Positions 32,154 through 40,274 of a stretch of 42,804 nucleotides of DNA are shown piece after piece. Position 1 is the stretch's first letter. Every line of letters starts with the position of its first letter. The notes under the pieces were generated by a model that searched no databases, had not been told where the DNA came from, and worked only from the letters and a program-made list of their open reading frames with translations. This DNA is from Allobosea sp. ASV33. Its GTDB lineage: Bacteria > Pseudomonadota > Alphaproteobacteria > Rhizobiales > Beijerinckiaceae. Position numbers and translations under genes: made by a program. Location: positions 1-42,804 of the forward strand of contig NZ_JAELTI010000040.1 in the NCBI RefSeq assembly GCF_016428755.1. Direction: 5' to 3'.

Positions 32154-33233
32154 ATGGCCGATACCCGATCCATCGCAACGCGGAACACCGGCTTGGAGGA
32201 CGCCATCGAGGGCGGCGGCTTCGGCGTGACGACCGTCGCCGAGATGACCGGCCCGCAGCGCGCCGCCGTCATCCTACTGGTGCTGGGCGAAGAGCACGGC
32301 CGCCAGATCTGGCAGGAATTCGACGACGACGAAATCCGGATCATCACGCGGGCCATGGCCGAGCTCGGCACGGTCGATGCCGACGAGGTCGAGCGCCTGA
32401 TGCTCGATTTCGTCGGCAAGCTCTCCAGCGCCGGCGCGGTGACGGGCTCCTTCGACCGCACGATCTCGCTGCTGGAGAAGATCCTCCCCACCGATCAGGT
32501 CGCGCTGATCATGGAGGAAATCCGGGGCCCTGCCGGCCGCAACATGTGGCAGAAGCTCGGCAATATCGACGCTGTGGTGCTCGCGAACTTCCTCAAGAAC
32601 GAATACCCGCAGACCATCGCCGTCATCCTGTCGAAGATTCGGCCCGAGCATGCCGCCAACGTGCTGCGCAACCTGCCGAACGAGCTCTCGATCGAGGTCG
32701 TCGGGCGCATGCTGCGGCTGGAAGCGGTGCAGAAGGAAGCGCTCGACCATATCGAGAACACGCTGCGCACCGAGTTCGTCTCGACGCTGACCCAGACGCG
32801 CCGGCGCGATCCGCACGAGATGATGGCGGAAATCTTCAACGGCTTCGACCGGCAGACCGAACTGCGCTTCCTCTCGGCGCTCGATGCCTCGAACCAGGAT
32901 TCTGCGGAGCGCATCCGCGCCCTGATGTTCACGTTCGACGACCTCGCCAAGCTCGACCCCGCCGGGTTGCAGACGCTGGTCAGCCAAGCCGACAAGACTG
33001 CGCTGGCGCGCGCGCTCAAGGGCGCCAGCCAGTCGATGCGCGACCTCTTCTTCGGCGCGATGTCGCAGCGTGCCGCCAAGAACATGCAGGACGACATGGC
33101 GAGTCTGGGTCCCTTGCGCCTCAAGGAGGTCGACGAGGCCCAGACGATGCTCGTCCAGATGACCAAGGAGCTCGCCGACAAGGGCGAGATCGTGCTGTCC
33201 AAGGGCGGCTCCGACGACGAGTTGGTGTACTGA
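32154..33233 (+). CDS. fliG: Flagellar motor switch protein FliG
   Basis: 359-residue rotor protein that couples ion flow to rotation. The N-terminal FliF-binding domain has GPQRAAVILLVLGEEHGRQI; the middle domain has LKNEYPQTIAVILSKIRPEH (the EHPQ-type motif here NEYPQ) ; the C-terminal domain carries FDDLAKLDPAGLQTLV and the charged torque helix. Starts 14 nt after fliF and ends one base before the fliH start. Confidence 0.95.
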   Translation: MADTRSIATRNTGLEDAIEGGGFGVTTVAEMTGPQRAAVILLVLGEEHGRQIWQEFDDDEIRIITRAMAELGTVDADEVERLMLDFVGKLSSAGAVTGSFDRTISLLEKILPTDQVALIMEEIRGPAGRNMWQKLGNIDAVVLANFLKNEYPQTIAVILSKIRPEHAANVLRNLPNELSIEVVGRMLRLEAVQKEALDHIENTLRTEFVSTLTQTRRRDPHEMMAEIFNGFDRQTELRFLSALDASNQDSAERIRALMFTFDDLAKLDPAGLQTLVSQADKTALARALKGASQSMRDLFFGAMSQRAAKNMQDDMASLGPLRLKEVDEAQTMLVQMTKELADKGEIVLSKGGSDDELVY

Positions 33234-33234
33234 G

Positions 33235-33816
33235 ATGGCCGCGACCAAGTTCATGTTCGGGACCGATTTCCGCGAAGGCAGCCGCAAGGCTGCCGGCGAG
33301 GCGGAGCTCGCCGCGGCCCGTGCCGAGGGCTTCCATGCCGGGCAGGAACAGGCCCATCGCGAAGCGCAGGGCCAGCTCGTCGGCCTGACCGGGCAGCTCG
33401 CGCGCTCGGCCGAGCGGCTCTTCGCGCAGGAAGCGGCGCGCACGGCGGCGATCGAGGAACATGCGGCCCATGTCGCGATCGCGACGGCGAAGGCACTGGC
33501 CGGAGCCGCTTTGGCGGAGAAGCCGCTGGCTGCCCTGGAAGGGGCCGTCCGCGAAGCCTTGAACCATGCCCGCACCGCGCCGCATCTGGTGCTGCGCGTG
33601 CATGAGAGCGTGGTCGAGGCCGCCGAGGAGCTGGTCCGCAAGCTCGCGGCCGAGCACGGCTTCGCCGGCAAGCTGATCGTGCTCGGGCAATCCGACATCG
33701 TGCCCGGCGACGGGCGCATCGAATGGGCGGAGGGCGGCTTCGTCCTCGACAGCCAGCAACTCACGGCTCTGGTCGAACAGGCGGTCGCGCGCGTGTTCGG
33801 CCATGGCCAACCATGA
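33235..33816 (+). CDS. fliH: Flagellar assembly protein FliH
   Basis: 193-residue regulator of the flagellar export ATPase (FlbE in Caulobacter). Ala/Glu/Arg-rich helical N-terminal half (about 20-90) and a C-terminal domain containing AIATAKALAGAALAEKPLAA, DIVPGDGRIEWAEGGFVLDS, the latter being the typical FliH/YscL tail. It lies one base after fliG and 11 bases before fliN. FliH divergence makes the assignment rest partly on gene order. Confidence 0.82.
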   Translation: MAATKFMFGTDFREGSRKAAGEAELAAARAEGFHAGQEQAHREAQGQLVGLTGQLARSAERLFAQEAARTAAIEEHAAHVAIATAKALAGAALAEKPLAALEGAVREALNHARTAPHLVLRVHESVVEAAEELVRKLAAEHGFAGKLIVLGQSDIVPGDGRIEWAEGGFVLDSQQLTALVEQAVARVFGHGQP

Positions 33817-33827
33817 AGGTCTGAGCG

Positions 33828-34178
33828 ATGAGCCCGGAGAACGATCTCAACCTGCCGCCGCTGAACCAAGCCGACCTGTCCTTCGACCAGGGTGACATGT
33901 CGGTCGCCCGTTCGGGCCCCGTGCCGATCAAGACAGCCGAGGACCTGGAGCAGGTCTTCGACGTGCCGGTCACGGTGTCCGCGGTGCTCGGCTCCTCGAA
34001 GGTCGCGGTCGGGGACCTCCTGCAGATCGTGCCCGGAGCGGTTCTCGAACTCGACCGGCGCGTCGGCGAAGCCATCGACATCTTCGTCAACGAGCGGCTG
34101 GTCGCGCGCGGGGAGGTCGTCGTCGTCGAGGACCGGCTCGGCGTGACCATGACGGAAATCATCAAGGCGGACCGGTGA
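33828..34178 (+). CDS. fliN: Flagellar motor switch protein FliN
   Basis: 116-residue C-ring protein. The SpoA domain spans about 40-112: DVPVTVSAVLGSSKVAVGDL, LQIVPGAVLELDRRVGEAID and FVNERLVARGEVVVVEDRLG. An N-terminal extension of about 35 residues precedes it, as in other FliN. Fourth gene of the fliF operon, 44 nt ahead of flbD. Confidence 0.95.
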   Translation: MSPENDLNLPPLNQADLSFDQGDMSVARSGPVPIKTAEDLEQVFDVPVTVSAVLGSSKVAVGDLLQIVPGAVLELDRRVGEAIDIFVNERLVARGEVVVVEDRLGVTMTEIIKADR

Positions 34179-34222
34179 GAGCCGGCCTCGCCCTCGTGAC
34201 CAAGAACGAAAGGACCTGAGCC

Positions 34223-35587
34223 ATGCGCCTCATCATTGCCGGCGGTCTCAAGGGACAGATCATCGCAGCCGCCAAGATCGCCATGTCGCATGGCGCGGCG
34301 GTGACCCATACCGAGAGCCTCGAGCAGACGCTCGCCGTGTTGCGCGCCAAGGGCGCCGACCTGTTGATGGTCGATGTCGTCCAGCCGATCGCAGCCTATG
34401 TCGCGGCGCTGGAGGCCGAGCGCATCCGCACGCCGCTCGTCGCCTGCGGCACCTCGACGGATACGCGCGCGGCCGTCGCGGCGATCCAGGCCGGTGCCCG
34501 CGAATACGTGCCGCTGCCGCCCGATCCGGAATTGATCGCGGCCGTGCTGGAGGCGGTCGCCGCCGACCAGTCGAGCCTGATCTGGCGCGACCCCGCGATG
34601 GAACGCGTCGTGCAGCTCGCCACTCAGATCGCCCGCTCGGAAGCGCCGGTTCTCGTCACCGGCGAGAGCGGCACCGGCAAGGAGGTGATCGCGCGTCATC
34701 TCCACCAGAAATCGGGCCGGAAGGACCGTCCTTTCGTCGCGGTGAACTGCGCGGCGATCCCCGACAACCTGCTCGAATCCGAATTGTTCGGCCATGAGAA
34801 GGGCGCTTTCACCGGCGCCATCGCACGCCGCATCGGCAAGTTCGAGGAGGCCCATGGCGGCACGCTGCTGCTGGACGAAATCTCGGAGATGGATGTCCGC
34901 CTGCAGGCCAAGCTGCTGCGCGCTCTGCAGGAGCGCATGATCGACCGCGTCGGCGGCACGCAGCCGGTCAAGGTCGATATCCGGATCATCGCGACCTCGA
35001 ACCGCAACCTGGCCGACGCCGTGCGCGAAGGCTCGTTCCGCGAGGACCTGCTCTACCGGCTGAACGTTGTGCATCTGCGCCTGCCGGCGCTGCGCGAGCG
35101 GCCGGGCGACATCTTGGTGCTGGCCGATCATTTCGCCAGGAAATATGCGGATCTGAACGGGCTGCCGCCGCGGCCGATCGCTGCCGATGCGCGCAAGCTG
35201 CTCCTCACCAGCGCGTGGCGCGGCAATGTGCGCGAGCTGGAAAATACGATGCACCGGGCGGTGCTGCTGGCGAGCGGGCCGGAGATCGCGGCTGCGGCCG
35301 TGCTGAGCCCGGAAGGAGAGGCGCTGGCGCCGGCCCCGTCACGCGATCCGGCTGCGCGCGCGGCCCAGACGGCGGAGGCGATGACGCGCTCGCTGGTCGG
35401 GCACACCGTCGCCGATGTCGAGCGCGAGCTGATCCTCGATACGCTCGATCATTGCCTCGGCAACCGCACGCACGCGGCCAAGATCCTGGGAATCTCGATC
35501 CGCACGCTGCGCAACAAGCTAAGCGAGTATACGTCTGCGGGGATCACCGTCGCCGAGCCGGGCCAGACGCGCATCAGCGCGGCCTGA
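34223..35587 (+). CDS. flbD: Flagellar sigma-54-dependent activator FlbD
   Basis: 454-residue activator of class III/IV flagellar genes. The N-terminal pseudo-receiver (about 1-115) has the Asp51 (MVDVVQP) but lacks the acidic pair (IIAGG instead) and the conserved Lys (YVPLPPDP), as in Caulobacter FlbD, which is controlled by FliX rather than ordinary phosphorylation. The AAA+ domain has Walker A GESGTGKEVI, the sigma-54 loop GAFTGA and Walker B GGTLLLDEISEM; the C-terminal Fis-type helix is HAAKILGISIRTLRNKL. Last gene of the fliF operon. It likely acts on the fliK promoter at 27629-27644. Confidence 0.95.
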   Translation: MRLIIAGGLKGQIIAAAKIAMSHGAAVTHTESLEQTLAVLRAKGADLLMVDVVQPIAAYVAALEAERIRTPLVACGTSTDTRAAVAAIQAGAREYVPLPPDPELIAAVLEAVAADQSSLIWRDPAMERVVQLATQIARSEAPVLVTGESGTGKEVIARHLHQKSGRKDRPFVAVNCAAIPDNLLESELFGHEKGAFTGAIARRIGKFEEAHGGTLLLDEISEMDVRLQAKLLRALQERMIDRVGGTQPVKVDIRIIATSNRNLADAVREGSFREDLLYRLNVVHLRLPALRERPGDILVLADHFARKYADLNGLPPRPIAADARKLLLTSAWRGNVRELENTMHRAVLLASGPEIAAAAVLSPEGEALAPAPSRDPAARAAQTAEAMTRSLVGHTVADVERELILDTLDHCLGNRTHAAKILGISIRTLRNKLSEYTSAGITVAEPGQTRISAA

Positions 35588-35603
35588 CCCGGGCGATCAG
35601 CTG

Positions 35604-35912
35604 TTACCAGTAGCGCCTGCGGTAGTAGTAGCGCGGCCGGGCATAATAGCGCGGACGGTAGTAGTAGCGCGGGCGATAATAGGGGCGCCGATAATAGCGC
35701 GGCCGGCGGTAGTAATAGTACTGGCTGAATTCGGCATCGGTCTTGTCGAGCGCCTCCTTCATCTCGGCTGTCACGGCCTCGTCGCCCTTGGCGGGCTCGG
35801 CGTCCGGCAGCGGTGCCAGCTTGGGCTGGGCCGCTTCGGCGACGGCGATGCCGCCCATGCCGGCTGCGGCAAAACCACCGACCAGTGTCATCAGGAATGA
35901 GCGTCTGTCCAC
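35604..35912 (-). CDS. Small exported protein with Tyr/Arg/Pro-rich tail (copy A)
   Basis: 102 residues from GTG 35912, preceded by GGAGG. The N-terminus MDRRSFLMTLVGGFAAAG looks like a twin-arginine signal (RRSFL) with a short hydrophobic core. The mature part has a charged helix ending ALDKTDAEFSQY, followed by about 40 residues made almost only of Tyr, Arg and Pro in RPRYYY-type repeats. Copy B at 37558-37845 shares MDRRSF, the signal and the LDxTDAEFxQY motif. Function unknown; the basic aromatic tail might bind nucleic acid, anionic polymers or cross-link through tyrosine. Confidence 0.75.
   Translation of the reverse strand: MDRRSFLMTLVGGFAAAGMGGIAVAEAAQPKLAPLPDAEPAKGDEAVTAEMKEALDKTDAEFSQYYYYRRPRYYRRPYYRPRYYYRPRYYARPRYYYRRRYW
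35605..35722 (-). repeat. DNA repeat encoding the YR-rich tail
   Basis: The 3' third of the gene is an imperfect tandem array of short units rich in TAC/TAT and CGC codons, giving RPRYYY-like peptide repeats. It has much lower complexity than the flanking DNA and may expand or contract by slippage. Unit borders are not exact by eye. Confidence 0.5.
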
Positions 35913-35947
35913 GACGGCCTCCAGGCTGTTGTCACCACATCTCCCAG

Positions 35948-35970
35948 GGCATTCTTAACGAGGGAATGCC
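35948..35970. promoter_or_regulatory. Inverted repeat upstream of small protein A
   Basis: GGCATTC-N9-GAATGCC, a perfect 7-bp palindrome, 36 bp upstream of the GTG of the YR-rich gene. Could be an operator; no regulator is nearby to assign it to. Confidence 0.4.
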
Positions 35971-36047
35971 GGTGTGGAATAATGCATTTAAAGGATGCTT
36001 TGTTCCATCGAGGCGCCTTTCACGCGCTATGGTTACGCGTATCGCGC

Positions 36048-37490
36048 TCAATCCACCGCATTGAGCGGTCTCGCCACACTTTCGAGCGGCTGGCGCTCAG
36101 CCCGGACGGCGAAGCGCGCCGCGACCAAAGCCGCAGTCAGCATCAGCACGGCCCCGAGCAGATAGCCGCCGAAGACGCTGCCGCGCGAGCCGGTGTCGAT
36201 GAGTATGCCGAAGAGCCAGGGGCCGGCGATGCCGCCCGCGCCGGTGCCGACCGCATAGAACATCGCGATGGCGAGCGCGCGCATCTCCACCGGGAAGGTC
36301 TCGGAAACCGTCAGATAGGCCGAGCTCGCCGCGGCCGAGGCGAAGAAGAAGACGACGCTCCAGCACAGGGTGAGCTGCGAGGCCGTGAGCCAGTCCTTCC
36401 AGAAGAGGTAGCCCGTGCCGGTCAGCAGCAGGCCCGACAGGGCATAGGTCGCGGCGATCATTACGCGCCGGCCGAGCGTGTCGAACAATCGGCCGATCAG
36501 GAGCGGCCCGAGGAAATTGCCGGCGGCGAAGGGGAGGATGAACCAGCCGACCTGCTGCGAGGGAACGGCGTAGAAATCGGTCAGGATCAGCGCGTAGGTG
36601 AAGAAGATCGCGTTGTAGAAGAAGGCCTGCGACAGCATCAGGGTGAGCCCGACCAGCGCGCGCTCGCGATGCACGACGAAGAGCGTGCGGAAGACTTCAC
36701 CGAGCGGCGTCGCGGCGCGCGGTCGCAATCGGGTCAGTGGCAGGGCCTCGCCGGCCGGCGGAACGAAGCCGGCGCGGCGCTCGATATCGGCGACGATCTC
36801 GGCGGCGCGCTCGGGCTGGCCATGGCTGATCAGCCAGCGCGGGCTTTCCGGAATCCATTGCCGCATGAACAGGATGATCAGCCCGAGCGCGGCGCCGATG
36901 AAGAAGGCGAGGCGCCAGCCGTATTCAGGGTCGATGCGGGCGGGATCGAGCAGGACGATGGCGCCGAGCGCACCCAGCGCCGCGCCGATCCAGAACGAGC
37001 CGTTGATGACGAGATCGGTCCAGCCGCGGACGCGGGCCGGGACGAGTTCCTGGATCGTCGAATTGATCGCGGTGTATTCGCCGCCGATGCCCATGCCCGT
37101 GAGGAAGCGGAAGAGGATGAAACTCCAGACGTTCCAGGAGAAGGCGGTGGCCGCGGCGGCGGTGAGATAGACGAGCAGCGTGATCGTGAAGAGCTTCTTG
37201 CGCCCGAGCCTGTCGGTCAGCCAGCCGAAGAAGACCGCGCCCAGCACCGCGCCGGCGATATAGGCGGCGCCGGCCATGCCGATCTCGGTATTGGTGAATT
37301 TGAGGTTTGGGCTCTCCTTGAGGGCGCCCGAGACCGAGCCGGCGAGCGTGACCTCGAGCCCGTCGAGAATCCAGGTGATGCCGAGCGCGATTACGACGAG
37401 CGTGTGGAAGCGTGACCAAGGCAGGCGGTCGAGCCTGGCGGGCACGTCGGTCTCGATCGTGCCGCTCTGAATGTGCCCCGGCGCTGTCAT
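36048..37490 (-). CDS. MFS transporter, metabolite:H+ symporter type
   Basis: 480-residue permease of the sugar-porter/AAHS-like branch of the major facilitator superfamily, 12 helices. Motifs: DRLGRKKLFTITLL after TM2, GMGIGGEYTAINSTIQELVP and RVRGWTDLVINGSFWIG, PESPRWLISHGQPERA before the central loop, and GRLFDTLGRRVMIAAT in the second half. Length is normal. Substrate unknown. Flanked on both sides by paralogous YR/HR-rich exported protein genes in the same orientation, which suggests one functional block inserted into the flagellar cluster. Confidence 0.88.
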   Translation of the reverse strand: MTAPGHIQSGTIETDVPARLDRLPWSRFHTLVVIALGITWILDGLEVTLAGSVSGALKESPNLKFTNTEIGMAGAAYIAGAVLGAVFFGWLTDRLGRKKLFTITLLVYLTAAAATAFSWNVWSFILFRFLTGMGIGGEYTAINSTIQELVPARVRGWTDLVINGSFWIGAALGALGAIVLLDPARIDPEYGWRLAFFIGAALGLIILFMRQWIPESPRWLISHGQPERAAEIVADIERRAGFVPPAGEALPLTRLRPRAATPLGEVFRTLFVVHRERALVGLTLMLSQAFFYNAIFFTYALILTDFYAVPSQQVGWFILPFAAGNFLGPLLIGRLFDTLGRRVMIAATYALSGLLLTGTGYLFWKDWLTASQLTLCWSVVFFFASAAASSAYLTVSETFPVEMRALAIAMFYAVGTGAGGIAGPWLFGILIDTGSRGSVFGGYLLGAVLMLTAALVAARFAVRAERQPLESVARPLNAVD

Positions 37491-37520
37491 GCCGGATGCC
37501 TCCCGTCATCTCTCGAAATG

Positions 37521-37548
37521 AAAAGGCCGGCACCGAAAGGTGCCGGCC
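37521..37548 (-). terminator. Rho-independent terminator of small protein B
   Basis: On the minus strand GGCCGGCACC-TTTC-GGTGCCGGCC is a perfect 10-bp stem with a 4-nt loop, followed by TTTT. It begins 9 nt after the stop of the 37558-37845 gene and separates it from the MFS gene, so that gene is probably transcribed alone. Confidence 0.88.
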
Positions 37549-37557
37549 CGGAACAGG

Positions 37558-37845
37558 TCAGCGGACCCAGTAGACCCGGCCGTTGCGGACCACGCGGCGC
37601 GGCCGGCGATGATGGACGGGCGGGGGCGGGCGCCGGTGATGGCGCGGATAAGGACGGCGATGATACTGCGTGAACTCGGCATCGGTCTGATCGAGGCCGG
37701 CCTTGAGGGCGGAATCGATTTCGCCGGCGGCGACTTCCACGGGCTTGGGGGCGGCCTCGGTCAGGCTCTTCGCCATGGCGGTGCCACCGATGCCGGCGAC
37801 TGCGATGCCGCCAAAAAGACTGGTGATGAAAGAACGTCTATCCAC
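37558..37845 (-). CDS. Small exported protein with His/Arg/Pro-rich tail (copy B)
   Basis: 95 residues from GTG 37845 with a GGAGG ribosome-binding site. MDRRSFITSLFGGIAVAG is a twin-arginine-like signal parallel to that of copy A at 35604-35912. The mature part repeats the helix motif as GLDQTDAEFTQY, then has a 35-residue tail rich in His, Arg and Pro (RRPYPRHHRRPPPPVHHRR) instead of Tyr/Arg. The conserved head and diverged low-complexity tail suggest that the motif is the functional part and the tail a variable module. His-rich tails could bind metal. Function unknown. Confidence 0.75.
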   Translation of the reverse strand: MDRRSFITSLFGGIAVAGIGGTAMAKSLTEAAPKPVEVAAGEIDSALKAGLDQTDAEFTQYHRRPYPRHHRRPPPPVHHRRPRRVVRNGRVYWVR

Positions 37846-37983
37846 TTGATCCTCCGTCGAGCTCGGCTCGAAATGCGGGTTTGTCGGCCCAGTCCCCAGT
37901 CTCGGGGCGAATGCGGCCGCAACACGGCCTTTCGATAACAGGTCGTTCAGGAAAAGGTTCCAGATGGAATTTTCAGGTCGATC

Positions 37984-38002
37984 TTAACCACTCGTTCACC
38001 AT
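37984..38002 (+). promoter_or_regulatory. CtrA-type box upstream of flhA
   Basis: TTAA-CCACTCG-TTCACCAT: the CtrA full-site consensus TTAA-N7-TTAA(C) with one mismatch (C for A in the right half), followed by CCAT. It ends 66 nt before flhA, almost the same distance as the box before fliF. Confidence 0.75.
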
Positions 38003-38068
38003 GTGCCCGGCAAGAATTGCCGAGCTGCGCCCTGCTTCGGGGCGCGTGGGCGCGGGGCGGAGCGGTCG

Positions 38069-40198
38069 ATGACCGATGTGACGGCAGGTCAGGGCGGAAG
38101 CTTCGCCATTCCCGATCGCGGGGCGATGGGGAAGCTGCTCAACCGTCCCGATCTCTTCCTCGCCATCGGCGTCATGGGCATCCTGGTGGTGCTCATCTTC
38201 CCGATGCCGGCGGTCCTGCTCGACCTGATGCTGGCGCTTTCGATCATCGTATCGGTGCTGGTGCTGATGACCGCGCTCTTCATCGAGGAGCCGCTCGAGT
38301 TCTCGGCCTTCCCGACGGTGCTGCTGATCGTCACCATGTTCCGGCTGGCGCTGAACATGGCCTCGACGCGCCTGATCCTCGCGCATGGCCATGAGGGCTC
38401 CGCGGCGGCTGGGCACGTCATCGAGGCCTTCGCCGGCTTCGTGATGAGCGGCAATTTCGTGATCGGCGTGATCGTCTTCACGATCCTGATCATCGTGAAC
38501 TTCGTCGTCATCACCAAGGGCTCGGGCCGCATCGCGGAGGTCGCTGCCCGCTTCACCCTCGACGCGATGCCGGGCAAGCAGATGGCGATCGACGCCGATC
38601 TCTCGGCCGGGCTGATCGACCAGGATACCGCCAAGGCCCGCCGCAAGGCGCTGGAGGACGAATCCTCCTTCTTCGGCTCGATGGACGGTGCCTCGAAATT
38701 CGTGCGCGGCGATGCCATCGCCGCCCTGCTGATCACCTTCATCAACGTGCTCGGCGGCATCATCATCGGCGTGGCGCAGCAGGGCCTGAGCTTCGGCCAG
38801 GCGGCGACGAACTACACCCTTCTCACCGTCGGCGACGGCCTCGTCAGCCAGGTGCCGGCGCTGATCGTCTCCACCGCGGCCGGCCTGCTCGTCTCGAAGG
38901 CGGGCGTGCGCGGCGCTGCCGACAAGGCGCTCGGCAAGCAGCTCTCCGGCTATCCCAAGGCGCTCGGCATGTCGGCCGCCGTCATGCTGCTGATCGCGCT
39001 GCTGCCGGGCATCCCGATGCTGCCCTTCCTGCTTCTGGCGGCCGGCGCAGCTTTCCTCGCTCGCCGCTTCGGCCAGGCGGCCAAGGCCCGCGAGGCGCAG
39101 CAAGCCACGATCGATGCCGGCCAGGCCAGCGGCACGCTGGCGGCGGACGGCACGCCGCGCGAGGAGACGCTGAACGACCTGCTCAAGATGGACGAGCTCA
39201 AGATCGAGATCGGCTACGGGCTCTTGCCGCTGGTCAATGCGCCGAGCGGCCAGGACCGGCTCACCGATCAGGTCAGGGCGCTGCGCCGGCAGCTTGCGGC
39301 CGAGCTCGGCTTCGTCATGCCGGCGGTGCGCATCGTCGACAACGTCCAGCTCGACGCGAACCACTACTTCATCAAGATCAAGGAGATCGATGCCGGGCAG
39401 GGCATCGTCTATGCCGGCCAGTACATGGCGATGGACCCGATGGGCGGGGCGGTGAACCTGCCGGGCCACAACGTTCTGGAGCCGACCTTCGGCCTGCCGG
39501 CGACCTGGATCGACGCGGCGCTGCAGGACGAGGCGCAGCTGCGCGGCTACACCGTAGTCGACGCCGCGACCGTGATCTCGACGCATCTCACGGAAGTGCT
39601 GAAGTCGAACATGCCGGAGCTGCTCTCGCATTCCGAGGTGCAGAAGCTGCTGCGCGAGCTGCCGAAGGACCATGCCGATCTCGTCAAGGAGATCGTGCCG
39701 AGCCAGATCTCGACCACCGGCATCCAGCGCGTGCTGCAGCTCCTGCTCTCCGAGCGCATCTCGATCCGCGACTTGCCGACCATCATCGAGGGGATCGCCG
39801 AGGTCGCGTCGAGCGTGCGCAATCCACGCGAGATCGCCGAGCATGTCCGCGCCCGGCTTGCCCGCCAGATCTGCGCCCAGTTCTCGAACATGCAGGGCGT
39901 GCTGCCGATCATCACGCTGTCGCCCGCCTGGGAAGGCGTCTTCGCCGAGTCGATCATCGGCCAGGGCGAGGATCGCCATCTCGCCATGCAGCCCTCGCGC
40001 CTGCAGGAATTCGTGCATCACGTCCGCGACAAGTTCGAGGATGCGGCCCGCATTGGCGAGATGCCGGCGCTGGTCACCTCGGCGATGGCGCGGCCCTTCG
40101 CCCGCCAGATCATCGAGCGCTTCCGCCGGGAGACGCCGGTGCTGTCGCAGGCCGAGATCCATCCTCGCGTCCGCCTCAAGACGGTCGGCAGCGTCTAA
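38069..40198 (+). CDS. flhA: Flagellar export gate protein FlhA
   Basis: 709-residue component of the flagellar type III export gate. About 8 transmembrane helices fill residues 30-330, including PTVLLIVTMFRLALNMASTR and LILAHGHEG, and the cytoplasmic FHIPEP segment region near TKGSGRIAEVAARFTLDAMP and GKQMAIDADLSAG. The C-terminal domain (about 350-709) has LPGHNVLEPTFGLPATWID and LSHSEVQKLL. ATG 38069 is chosen over GTG 38003, which overlaps the CtrA box region. In Caulobacter flhA is likewise CtrA-dependent. Confidence 0.96.
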   Translation: MTDVTAGQGGSFAIPDRGAMGKLLNRPDLFLAIGVMGILVVLIFPMPAVLLDLMLALSIIVSVLVLMTALFIEEPLEFSAFPTVLLIVTMFRLALNMASTRLILAHGHEGSAAAGHVIEAFAGFVMSGNFVIGVIVFTILIIVNFVVITKGSGRIAEVAARFTLDAMPGKQMAIDADLSAGLIDQDTAKARRKALEDESSFFGSMDGASKFVRGDAIAALLITFINVLGGIIIGVAQQGLSFGQAATNYTLLTVGDGLVSQVPALIVSTAAGLLVSKAGVRGAADKALGKQLSGYPKALGMSAAVMLLIALLPGIPMLPFLLLAAGAAFLARRFGQAAKAREAQQATIDAGQASGTLAADGTPREETLNDLLKMDELKIEIGYGLLPLVNAPSGQDRLTDQVRALRRQLAAELGFVMPAVRIVDNVQLDANHYFIKIKEIDAGQGIVYAGQYMAMDPMGGAVNLPGHNVLEPTFGLPATWIDAALQDEAQLRGYTVVDAATVISTHLTEVLKSNMPELLSHSEVQKLLRELPKDHADLVKEIVPSQISTTGIQRVLQLLLSERISIRDLPTIIEGIAEVASSVRNPREIAEHVRARLARQICAQFSNMQGVLPIITLSPAWEGVFAESIIGQGEDRHLAMQPSRLQEFVHHVRDKFEDAARIGEMPALVTSAMARPFARQIIERFRRETPVLSQAEIHPRVRLKTVGSV

Positions 40199-40274
40199 GA
40201 GCCTCCCGTTTCCACGGCCCCCCGATGCCTGCGGCGCAATGGTCAGCGCCTCGGGCTGCGGCTAAGCGGAGATC

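Noticed and set aside
37973..40162. Minus-strand open frame of 729 codons over flhA
   Set aside because: Antisense to a full, well conserved flhA.
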